Made by a program: the position numbers and the translations under genes. The notes under the pieces were generated by a model. The model was not told where the DNA came from and did no database searches. It saw nothing but the letters and a program-made list of their open reading frames with translations. Of a stretch of 64,000 nucleotides of DNA, positions 24,867-32,225 are shown one piece after another (the stretch's first letter is position 1; every line of letters starts with the position of its first letter). The DNA comes from UBA917 sp964435085. GTDB taxonomy: Bacteria > Patescibacteriota > Patescibacteriia > Patescibacteriales > Patescibacteriaceae. The DNA is taken from contig CAYSXQ010000002.1 of NCBI GenBank assembly GCA_964435085.1, positions 1 through 64,000 of the forward strand, written 5' to 3'.

Positions 24867-25586
24867 TTAGCTAGCAGCAGCGTCATCCATAATGACAGTA
24901 ACATCAAGATGAGTTTGCAAGACAGAGGCAGGCACAGACTCAGTAACAGGACCAGTCAGAGCTTGCTTAAGGATAGCTGCTTTGTCCGCCCCGCTAGCTA
25001 ACAGAATGATCGAGCGAGCCTGTAGTATAGTAGCAATACCCATTGTGATGGCTTGTTCAGGCACTACAGTTAATTCAGTCAATAGATGAGCATTGGTAGC
25101 GCGAGTTGACTCAGTGAGAGTGGTAATATGAGTCCTGGCAGCAAAACTATCACCTGGTTCACAAAAGCCAATGTGCCCATCATGACCAATACCTAAGATG
25201 AGCAAATCAATACCGCCTGATTTAGCAATCGCCTCTTCATAATCAGAACATTCACTACCGAGATCAGCAGCTTCGCTGTCGGGAAAGTGAATATTATCAG
25301 GATGAAGATTAACCTGACTAAAAAAATTAACTTGCATGTAGTGATAATAGCTATCGACATGACTAGGAGCAAGCCCGACATACTCATCAAGATTAAAAGT
25401 TTTAACAGATGAAAAACTTAAGCTACCAGATTTAAAGAAGCTAGTTAATTTTTGATAGAGTCCTAGCGGCGTTTGTCCGGTTGGCAAAGCTAAGACCGAG
25501 TTAGGCCTGGCCTTGATTTGACGAGCAACAAGAGCGGCAGCAAGTGATGAGACAGCGTGATAGTCTTTTACTATTAATATTTCCAT
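24867..25586 (-). CDS. nagB: Glucosamine-6-phosphate deaminase-like protein
   Basis: A 239-residue sugar-phosphate isomerase/deaminase that would convert glucosamine-6-phosphate to fructose-6-phosphate and ammonia. Visible motifs are ALPTGQTPLGLYQKL (phosphate binding), TFNLDEYVGL with the catalytic Asp, and DLLILGIGHDGHIGFCEPG, where NagB usually reads GxDGHIAFNEPG. The Asn-to-Cys change in the last motif is noticeable. It is probably co-transcribed with the NAGPA protein, which could link release of amino sugars to their use in glycolysis. 6-phosphogluconolactonase is the main alternative, but the DEYVGL and GHDGHI motifs favour NagB. Confidence 0.88.
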   Translation of the reverse strand: MEILIVKDYHAVSSLAAALVARQIKARPNSVLALPTGQTPLGLYQKLTSFFKSGSLSFSSVKTFNLDEYVGLAPSHVDSYYHYMQVNFFSQVNLHPDNIHFPDSEAADLGSECSDYEEAIAKSGGIDLLILGIGHDGHIGFCEPGDSFAARTHITTLTESTRATNAHLLTELTVVPEQAITMGIATILQARSIILLASGADKAAILKQALTGPVTESVPASVLQTHLDVTVIMDDAAAS

Positions 25587-25608
25587 GTCTTAATTTAGAA
25601 CTAATTCT

Positions 25609-25638
25609 ATTATAGCAGACCGCCGGAAAGTCTTGCAA
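25609..25638 (-). promoter_or_regulatory. Promoter of nagB (extended -10)
   Basis: TGCTATAAT gives an extended -10 with a perfect TATAAT (25609-25614). TTGCAA (25633-25638) lies 18 bp upstream on the minus strand. Confidence 0.6.
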
Positions 25639-25672
25639 TGCATTTCATAAATTGTTAAGCTTAATTAAAGGT

Positions 25673-26275
25673 ATGAAAAAAAAATTCTTACAAGCTGCTA
25701 GTCGTGCATTAATGATTGTGGCACATCCTGATGATGAGACAATTTGGGCAGGCGGAATTATCCTAGCCAATCCCAAGATCAATTGGACCATCCTCTGTCT
25801 GTGTCGAGCAAGTGACAAAGACCGGGCGCCGAAGTTTGCCAAAGTAGCTAAGGCTCTAGGAGCTCGCGGTATCATCGAAGATTTAGAAGATGAAGGCCGT
25901 CTAAGTCTAAAGGCTAGCATCAAGCCGATTGAAAAAATCATTCAAGATAAAATTGGCAGGCAAAGTTTTGATTACATCTTCACTCATGGTGAGAACGGTG
26001 AATACGGACATGAACGTCATGTCAGCACGCACCTAGCTGTAGTAGAACTTGTTAAGACTAAACGATTAGTAACTAGTGAATTGTGGTGCTTTCACTACAA
26101 GAAGCTTAGTAAGTATAAACTAGCACCTAAGGCTGGAGCAGATTGCATTTTAGATTTATCCCCGAAGTTATTTAAACAAAAAACTAGCCTGATGAGTGAA
26201 ATATACGGCTTTGATCCTAAGGGTATTGATGCTGGGTATTGTACTAATCCGGAGAGTTATAAGAGGCTAATTTAA
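25673..26275 (+). CDS. PIG-L family deacetylase
   Basis: A 200-residue zinc-dependent N-acetylglucosamine-type deacetylase. The ATG at 25673 is preferred over a TTG 21 bp upstream. The metal-binding AHPDDE motif is at residues 17-22 (MIVAHPDDETIWAGGIIL). The second metal site is visible near residue 115 (HGENGEYGHERHVSTHLAV), where the histidine cluster matches the family. Substrates of PIG-L enzymes range from GlcNAc-PI to bacillithiol precursors and lipid-linked sugars, so the substrate is open. It diverges from nagB. A repeat of the AAATTTTAAATTT family supplies its stop codon. Confidence 0.9.
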   Translation: MKKKFLQAASRALMIVAHPDDETIWAGGIILANPKINWTILCLCRASDKDRAPKFAKVAKALGARGIIEDLEDEGRLSLKASIKPIEKIIQDKIGRQSFDYIFTHGENGEYGHERHVSTHLAVVELVKTKRLVTSELWCFHYKKLSKYKLAPKAGADCILDLSPKLFKQKTSLMSEIYGFDPKGIDAGYCTNPESYKRLI

Positions 26276-26403
26276 AATTTTAAATTTTAAATTTAAAAAC
26301 AATTTTTAATGCTTCAGATCTAAATTTTTAAACTTATTTAGAAATTGTGACATTAGGTTATTGAGATTTGTTTTGAAATTTTAAATTTTAAATTTTAAAT
26401 TAA
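26275..26403. repeat. AAATTTTAAATTT-family repeat (copy 1)
   Basis: A/T-rich element with AAATTTAAAAACAATTTTTA near one end and TTGTTTTGAAATTTTAAATT at the other. Copies with the same landmarks lie at 50382-50521 and 51098-51222. It fills the whole space between the PIG-L and GT4 genes. Confidence 0.7.
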
Positions 26404-26411
26404 CCGAATTT

Positions 26412-27581
26412 ATGAAACATCTGAAAATCGCCGTCTTACACGCTTATCCACCTGAGCCAGATGGCTTAAGTATTCAAGGAAACTTACTGTATCACGCTCT
26501 GCGCGAACTGGGTCCAGAATTAGAGGTCGAGGTAATGCCTTGCCACTATCGTCCAAGCTTTGAAAAGCAATGGGTACTGGAAGCTTGGAAGCCGGATATC
26601 TGTATTGGCATCGGCTCCTGGTCTTACTCCCCTGACATTGTCTTTAGCCCGCAAAGAAAAGGCGCGATTGCTATTCCGTGGTTTGTGGCCAATGGCTGGG
26701 TAGCTAATTATCACAAAGAATTATCCGAATTGCCATTAGTCTTCACTACCAGTGAATGGGTCAAGGAAACTTTTAAACGTGATGGCGTCGATACTACTAA
26801 CTACCATACACTAGGCATTGGCTACCATCCTGATGAGATTCATCCTATTCCTCAAGACGCGCCTGAGATTCAAAAGCTCCGTGCCATGCTTGGCGTGCAG
26901 CCTCATGAGAAAATGATTTTAACTGTTGGTGGTGATGTATCCTCTAAAGGCGCACAAGAAATGTTTAAGGCACTAAAAGAAATTGACAAGGATTTTCATG
27001 ATTGGAAATATGTCCTCAAAGACAGTGCTTCAGAATGTGCTCAGGATCACAATGACGAAGAAGACAAGCTTATTGATCAATTAGAACTCGATCGCGGTCG
27101 TATTGTCTATCTGCACGGTATGTACAGCCATGGCTTCATGAGTCAACTGATGGCAGCTTGTGATATCTACGCCGCACCTAGTCGCCTCGAAGGCTTTGGT
27201 ATGCCACAAGTCGAAGCGCAGATCTGCGGTAAACCAGTTATCTCAATCAATGTTGGCGGACCAGCAGACACCATCATTCATGGCAAGACTGGGTTCCTAG
27301 CTGAAGTTGGTGAGACGATCGAGCTCAAAGAAGAATGGGCCTACGAACACATGGGCTTTGACGCTGATCACAAGATTGTCTTTGACAAGCCGAAGGTCTT
27401 TGCTTATCGTGCTAGTATTGCTGACTTAGTGAAGTACACCACCCAACTCCTCACTGATGACGCACTAAGACTAGAAATGGGTCGTGCGGCTCGTGAGCAT
27501 AGTAAGGATAAGTTCCACTATCATACAGTAGCGAGAGAAGCGATGAAGATGATCAGGGAACATATTAAATTTGAAGAATAA
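26412..27581 (+). CDS. GT4-family glycosyltransferase
   Basis: A 389-residue GT-B fold retaining glycosyltransferase. The N-terminal domain starts KIAVLHAYPPEPDGLSIQG. The C-terminal donor domain has VGGDVSSKGAQEMFKALKEI near residue 175 and the E-x7-E motif EGFGMPQVEAQICGKPVI near 260, followed by GGPADTIIHGKTGFL. All catalytic landmarks are present. Donor and acceptor sugars cannot be read from the sequence. It is a single plus-strand gene that faces the glycosidase gene across a strong bidirectional terminator. Confidence 0.9.
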   Translation: MKHLKIAVLHAYPPEPDGLSIQGNLLYHALRELGPELEVEVMPCHYRPSFEKQWVLEAWKPDICIGIGSWSYSPDIVFSPQRKGAIAIPWFVANGWVANYHKELSELPLVFTTSEWVKETFKRDGVDTTNYHTLGIGYHPDEIHPIPQDAPEIQKLRAMLGVQPHEKMILTVGGDVSSKGAQEMFKALKEIDKDFHDWKYVLKDSASECAQDHNDEEDKLIDQLELDRGRIVYLHGMYSHGFMSQLMAACDIYAAPSRLEGFGMPQVEAQICGKPVISINVGGPADTIIHGKTGFLAEVGETIELKEEWAYEHMGFDADHKIVFDKPKVFAYRASIADLVKYTTQLLTDDALRLEMGRAAREHSKDKFHYHTVAREAMKMIREHIKFEE

Positions 27582-27615
27582 AAAAACGCGTCTAGAAATC
27601 TAGACGCGTTTTTTT
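27582..27615. terminator. Strong bidirectional terminator
   Basis: A 16-bp perfect stem (AAAAAACGCGTCTAGA with its complement) has a 2-nt centre, and A/T runs on both sides. It separates the convergent GT4 and glycosidase genes. Confidence 0.9.
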
Positions 27616-27617
27616 AT

Positions 27618-28772
27618 TTAGAAAAAGAGAGCTTTTTTCTTCTTCAAACAATGATAAGCATAGATATAAGTACCGGCACTCCAGCCTTGATAGGGCTCGC
27701 CTTTTGGCTCACCAGTCTTGCCGTCAAGCCATTCGTTGAAGCCGTGGCCGTCGAGTTCGCGCAAGTTCGCTTCAGCTAATTTAGTTAATTCTGCCTCGGC
27801 TTTCTCATAATCCTTCATCTTTACTAGCGCTGCCACATAGAAGCCACCGATGAAAGGCCAGACTCCCCCGTTGAGATAATGATACTGCTCGCGAGCGTCG
27901 CAATTTTCAAAGTAATCATGCCAAGCTTTGTCGCCTTTCTTCAGAGGTGGATCAATGACGCGGCAAGGATATGGTCCGGAAATTTTCTTTTTATCTATGT
28001 GAGCCAAAATGTTTTTGGCAATCTTGGGCGTAGCAAGACCAGTTAAGATAGCTAGTAGGTTACCAGTGGTATCAAACCATTCTTCGTGCTCGCGCTTGTC
28101 TTCATGATTCTTCCAGCCCCAAGGATAATAATAGCCAAGCTTGTCGTCGTAGAGCGAGATATACCTCTCGATCTCACCGTTGATGACACGTTTGATGTGC
28201 TTGGCTTGGCGCTGTTTGCCGACCATGTTAAGCACGCCGTAGTACATAGCTTGGGCGTGGATAGTATAGCCGTATTTGTGCGGGAAGGCGTCCATCCAGT
28301 CCATCGTAGGCTGCTGAGCGATCAGACGGACTTCGTCAGGATCTTGGTAAGCCAGCCAGATAAGAGCTAGAGTTAGCTGACGTTGGTGCTTAGCATAGAA
28401 GTCCTTGTCGTCAAAGGCTGAAGAATAGATCAAGAGACCAAGAATGTACCAAAGATTAGAATCAACGGTGTTGAAGGTCACATCGCTACGGCGGTCAAGG
28501 TTGTAAGAACCGACACAGTTAGGGATTTGACCGAGATAGGATTGATTTTTGGCAAGCAAATCCAGACTCTTCTTAATGACTGCTTTGTAGCGATTGCCAA
28601 CCAGAGCAGCACCCAGAGTCATAGTCATACTGTCACGCGCCCAAGTAGCCTCATAGCCGCCTTTAAGGCCCGAGGCGTAGAAGCCAGTGGGCTTAGCGCA
28701 AGCGTCGAGAACCTTTATAGCTTCTTGGTAGGCTTGTTCGATGACTGAGAGATCTTTAGTAGTTTTTTTCAT
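27618..28772 (-). CDS. Six-hairpin glycosidase (glycogen-debranching/GH100-like)
   Basis: A 384-residue cytoplasmic protein with the look of an (alpha/alpha)6 barrel. Conserved features are YEATWARDSMTMTLGAALVG near residue 40, QIPNCVGSYN near 80, TVDSNLWYILGLLIY near 105, QQPTMDWMDAFPHKYGYTIH near 155 and ARE-QYHYLNGGVWPFIGGFY near 300. WARD and DWMD are likely acid residues by analogy with debranching-type (amylo-alpha-1,6-glucosidase) and GH100 invertase families. Exact specificity cannot be assigned. It is the last gene of the run GH130, GT4-fusion, glycosidase on the minus strand, so it probably works on the same glycan. Confidence 0.75.
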   Translation of the reverse strand: MKKTTKDLSVIEQAYQEAIKVLDACAKPTGFYASGLKGGYEATWARDSMTMTLGAALVGNRYKAVIKKSLDLLAKNQSYLGQIPNCVGSYNLDRRSDVTFNTVDSNLWYILGLLIYSSAFDDKDFYAKHQRQLTLALIWLAYQDPDEVRLIAQQPTMDWMDAFPHKYGYTIHAQAMYYGVLNMVGKQRQAKHIKRVINGEIERYISLYDDKLGYYYPWGWKNHEDKREHEEWFDTTGNLLAILTGLATPKIAKNILAHIDKKKISGPYPCRVIDPPLKKGDKAWHDYFENCDAREQYHYLNGGVWPFIGGFYVAALVKMKDYEKAEAELTKLAEANLRELDGHGFNEWLDGKTGEPKGEPYQGWSAGTYIYAYHCLKKKKALFF

Positions 28773-28796
28773 ATACTTAGATATTTGACATTAAAA

Positions 28797-31115
28797 TTAA
28801 TCAACCTGTATATCTGTCTCATTCCCCGGATCATGAAAAATGGTAACTAAAGGTTGTTTAGCACTAGTATAGACATCCTCAATAGCAAGTCGTGCTAAGA
28901 AATAGGAAATAGTTGACTCAGCACCTTGATTAAAGTTAATAGAATGCTTGCCAAGACCATCATAGCAGCCGCCAGTCGCCTCATCATAAATCATTTGATT
29001 GAGGTGATTTTTACCAAGGAACCAGCCAAAAGCTAATTTTGCCTCAGTAGCATACTTATCATTACTGGTAACCTTGAAGGCTTGCACCAAGGCTTCAACT
29101 GCTGAAGCGGCATCTTCTGGCTGCTGGTCAAAATAGGCACGCTTGCCGTTACGGAAATACCAACCGTCTTGACCAATGGCATTGTAATACTCTTTGTCAA
29201 AAGAGACTTTAGCTAAGAAATCGATGGACTCTTCGGCGACTGTTAAATATTTTTTATCAGACAAGATGCTACTGACAGCAAAAAGGGCTTCAGGAATCTT
29301 GTAGTTCGAGTAAGTCAAACTATCATCAAACCAACGCCAGATGTCAGCGCTGTTAGTATTAGCCGCTGCTTGCTCCTGGTATTTAGCAATAAGCTTATCA
29401 GCAAGATCGGTCATAAGAACCAATAACTGAGCAGACCGCTTCTGATCTTTTTGTTTTGAAAAATGGTAATAAGCCTGACTAAGACCCAAGAGAGAGAAGG
29501 CAATAGCGCGTGAGAAATTAAGATTTTTAACTTCTGGTAAAGATTTATTAAAAACCTTGATAGCTGAATTAATTAATTCAGCAGATAATTTGCGACTATT
29601 GATCACGACGCCGAGAGACCAAATAGCACGACCAAAGGAGTCTTGGGATTCAGGCAATTCTTTATTGATGGTTTTATTATGATTAATGAAGTCGTTGAAA
29701 TGACCGTCGGAGCGCTGAGAGAGCTTGAGATAAGAGAAGTAGATATTGATGAGGCGCAAGAGACTAGCAGTAGGTCTGGTAGCATAAAGCTTAACGCAGC
29801 CGAGTAGCGCACGAACGTTATCGTCTAGACAATAACCACTGTGATTATCCGGCTTCGTATGTGCTGCAAACTGAATCATGCCAAAGTCATCAGTCATGGT
29901 GCGGAAGTGATTGATATTAATACTGGGCAACTTGTCTTGTTCACGAGGCGTGATCTTAGCGAAGTCATTAAAGAACTTAAAGTAAGCCAGAGCGACATTC
30001 TGCCAAGTCATATGACGAGAATAGTAATAGGCGTCTTTTTTCATCTCCGAAGCCATCTGCGGATCGTCAAGAATAGCCATAACAGACTTCTCAATAGGTT
30101 CAGGATCAGCAAAATCAACTAAGTAGCCACGAGTAGGAGCGATAGTGTCCTTAGCATATTGATTAGCTGTTGCGACAATAGGACAAGCGCAAGAAAAAGC
30201 ATAAGAGACAGTCCCACTCACAGCTTGGCGCGGATTTAGGGTTGGTGAAATGTAAATATCTGTGGCCTTAAGAAAGTCGATTAACTCTGGCAGATCTAAA
30301 TATTTATTATAAAACTTAACATTGTTATCTAGACCTAACTTCTTAACTAGACGCACTAATTTATTACGGTAGACTTCGCCGCATTCTTTGACGATAGCTG
30401 GATGAGTAGCTCCCAGCACTAGATACAGAACATCAGGATATTTTTCGACGATAGCTGGTAGCGCCTGAATAGCGTACTCAATACCTTTGTCAGGACCAAG
30501 CATACCAAAGGTTGATAAGATAGTGCGGCCAGAAAGCTGTAATTTAACCTTAGAGCGAGTTTTGGAAGGATAAGAGACGTGGTGCACGCCATGAGGAATA
30601 ATAGCAATTGGTTTTTTCTTATCAATTTGGTAAGTATTACGAAGCAGCTTAGCTGAGTGCTTAGTCATAACAACAATACCAGAAGCTTTGGCAACAATAT
30701 CTTGAGTTATTTTCTTGAGATGCTTATCAGGTCTAGGCAAAACAGTGTGTAGAGTTACTACAATAGGCTTATTAATCAATTCTAAAAAAGGCAAAATATA
30801 ATTGCCCCAATCACCGCCATGAATGCCATACTCATGCTGAATATTGACCAACTTGATATCTGAGGAACGATTAATATCATTAGCAGCCTGAATATAGTCC
30901 TCAATGTCTGTGTCCCTGATCTGTGCTGTTACTTTGCGAGAATAGTTATAGAGAGAGGTGCCATCAGGATTCATGGCTAAAATCTTAGACTTAACAGCCG
31001 GAGCAAATTCACGATCAATGGCGTTAGTTAAGTCCTGCGTAAAAGTAGCGATGCCGCACTCACGAGGCGGAAAAGTACTAACATAGAGAATGCAAGGAGA
31101 TTTGGGTTGATTCAT
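28797..31115 (-). CDS. GT4-type glycosyltransferase fused to a helical toroid domain
   Basis: A 772-residue two-domain protein. Residues 1-400 are a GT-B glycosyltransferase (ILYVSTFPPRECGIATFTQD at the start; STFGMLGPDKGIEYAIQALP near 205). The usual E-x7-E region reads SPTLNPRQAVSGTVSYAFSC, so the first acidic residue is replaced, as I recall for the subfamily that travels with GH130. Residues about 415-750 form a repeat-helical, toroid-like domain (DDNVRALLGCVKLY, RSDGHFNDFINHN, DSFGRAIWSLGVVI). Linking a transferase to a glycan-binding or hydrolase-like toroid suggests synthesis or trimming of an oligosaccharide. The gene is 1 bp from GH130 and 24 bp from the glycosidase. Confidence 0.82.
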   Translation of the reverse strand: MNQPKSPCILYVSTFPPRECGIATFTQDLTNAIDREFAPAVKSKILAMNPDGTSLYNYSRKVTAQIRDTDIEDYIQAANDINRSSDIKLVNIQHEYGIHGGDWGNYILPFLELINKPIVVTLHTVLPRPDKHLKKITQDIVAKASGIVVMTKHSAKLLRNTYQIDKKKPIAIIPHGVHHVSYPSKTRSKVKLQLSGRTILSTFGMLGPDKGIEYAIQALPAIVEKYPDVLYLVLGATHPAIVKECGEVYRNKLVRLVKKLGLDNNVKFYNKYLDLPELIDFLKATDIYISPTLNPRQAVSGTVSYAFSCACPIVATANQYAKDTIAPTRGYLVDFADPEPIEKSVMAILDDPQMASEMKKDAYYYSRHMTWQNVALAYFKFFNDFAKITPREQDKLPSININHFRTMTDDFGMIQFAAHTKPDNHSGYCLDDNVRALLGCVKLYATRPTASLLRLINIYFSYLKLSQRSDGHFNDFINHNKTINKELPESQDSFGRAIWSLGVVINSRKLSAELINSAIKVFNKSLPEVKNLNFSRAIAFSLLGLSQAYYHFSKQKDQKRSAQLLVLMTDLADKLIAKYQEQAAANTNSADIWRWFDDSLTYSNYKIPEALFAVSSILSDKKYLTVAEESIDFLAKVSFDKEYYNAIGQDGWYFRNGKRAYFDQQPEDAASAVEALVQAFKVTSNDKYATEAKLAFGWFLGKNHLNQMIYDEATGGCYDGLGKHSINFNQGAESTISYFLARLAIEDVYTSAKQPLVTIFHDPGNETDIQVD

Positions 31116-31116
31116 A

Positions 31117-32151
31117 TTAATCTTTACTGATGCGATACTTTCTTAATTCGCTAAGTAGATCTGGTAAATTAACACTAGCGGCAGCAATATGATTGTCAGC
31201 AGCACCGTAATAGATGTAGAGACGATCGCCGAAGACCGAAGCGCCTGTTGGAAAGACAACGTTATCAACATAACCAGCTAATTCGTAATCTTCGGTAGGA
31301 GAAAAGAGTGGTTCAGGTAGACGAGCAATTAAACGACGCGGATCATCGAGAGCGAAGAGTGCAGCACCAGCATGATAAGTCCGTCCATGGTTGTTTTCTT
31401 CGGTGCCATGATAGATCATGAGCCAGCCGTATTTAGTTTTGATAGGCGGAGCACCACCACCAATATGACGCTCTTCAAAGGCATATTTGTTTTCCAGCAT
31501 GACGTTCTTGTGCATGTTTTGGAAGTAACTAAGCCAGAAAGAGTTTTTCTTTAAATCATCAAAATGATTAAATTCAACGATCTGAATGTCTGGTAAAACT
31601 CGATGAGTTAAGATGAATTTGTTATTAATTTTCTCAGGGAACAACACACCATCCTTCTCCCAAACCATTACATCCTTGCCAGAGAAATTCTTGTAATAAG
31701 CTTCAAAGAAGAAATAATCGTCTTTGAGTTTAACAGCATTGAAAAATTTACCAGCCCGAGAATAGCGAATCTTAGCACTGATAATACCACCGCGCTTGAG
31801 ATGAAAGATGTCAGGACCACTCATGTAAGCAATAAGAGCGTGCTTACCGTCATGAGCAACATAGGTCATGTAGATTTTACCATCGATCATGGTCAGACGA
31901 GGATCTTCGAGGCCTTTCTTTTCGTATTTGTGTAGCGGCACATAAAGCGGCTCTTTCATGCGCTCAACTACTTCAAGTGGCCCATCGAGACGAGCATAAC
32001 CAAGAGTAGAAATATGATCCTTGTCGACAGCGCGATAAACAACATGAACCGTATTGCCGATTTGTAAAATACCAGGATTCAAAACAGCCCGCTTCTCAAA
32101 AGCGCGGCTAGTTGGAGACAAAATAGCACCCTCTTTTTTGACTTTAATCAT
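31117..32151 (-). CDS. GH130 family mannoside phosphorylase-like protein
   Basis: A 344-residue five-bladed propeller enzyme of GH130 (formerly DUF377). Recognisable motifs are AVLNPGILQIGNTVHVVYRA, KKGLEDPRLTMIDGKIYMTY near residue 80, GGGAPPIKTKYGWLMIYHGT near 235 and FPTGASVFGDRLYIYYGAAD near 310. Characterised members phosphorolyse beta-1,4- or beta-1,2-mannosides to mannose-1-phosphate, and some are hydrolases. It heads a tight three-gene run with the GT4-toroid fusion and the six-hairpin glycosidase. Linkage specificity and direction of the reaction in vivo cannot be read from the sequence. Confidence 0.9.
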   Translation of the reverse strand: MIKVKKEGAILSPTSRAFEKRAVLNPGILQIGNTVHVVYRAVDKDHISTLGYARLDGPLEVVERMKEPLYVPLHKYEKKGLEDPRLTMIDGKIYMTYVAHDGKHALIAYMSGPDIFHLKRGGIISAKIRYSRAGKFFNAVKLKDDYFFFEAYYKNFSGKDVMVWEKDGVLFPEKINNKFILTHRVLPDIQIVEFNHFDDLKKNSFWLSYFQNMHKNVMLENKYAFEERHIGGGAPPIKTKYGWLMIYHGTEENNHGRTYHAGAALFALDDPRRLIARLPEPLFSPTEDYELAGYVDNVVFPTGASVFGDRLYIYYGAADNHIAAASVNLPDLLSELRKYRISKD

Positions 32152-32225
32152 GTTTGTAAAGCTAAAATATTACTAAAATTGGTAATATTAGGTCGTCAGA
32201 TTATTCTACCAAGTCTGCCTGATAA

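Noticed and set aside
26275..26403. CRISPR-like array in the A/T-rich repeats
   Set aside because: There are no regularly spaced identical repeats with unique spacers; the elements are single palindromes or simple A/T-rich units, and no cas genes are present.
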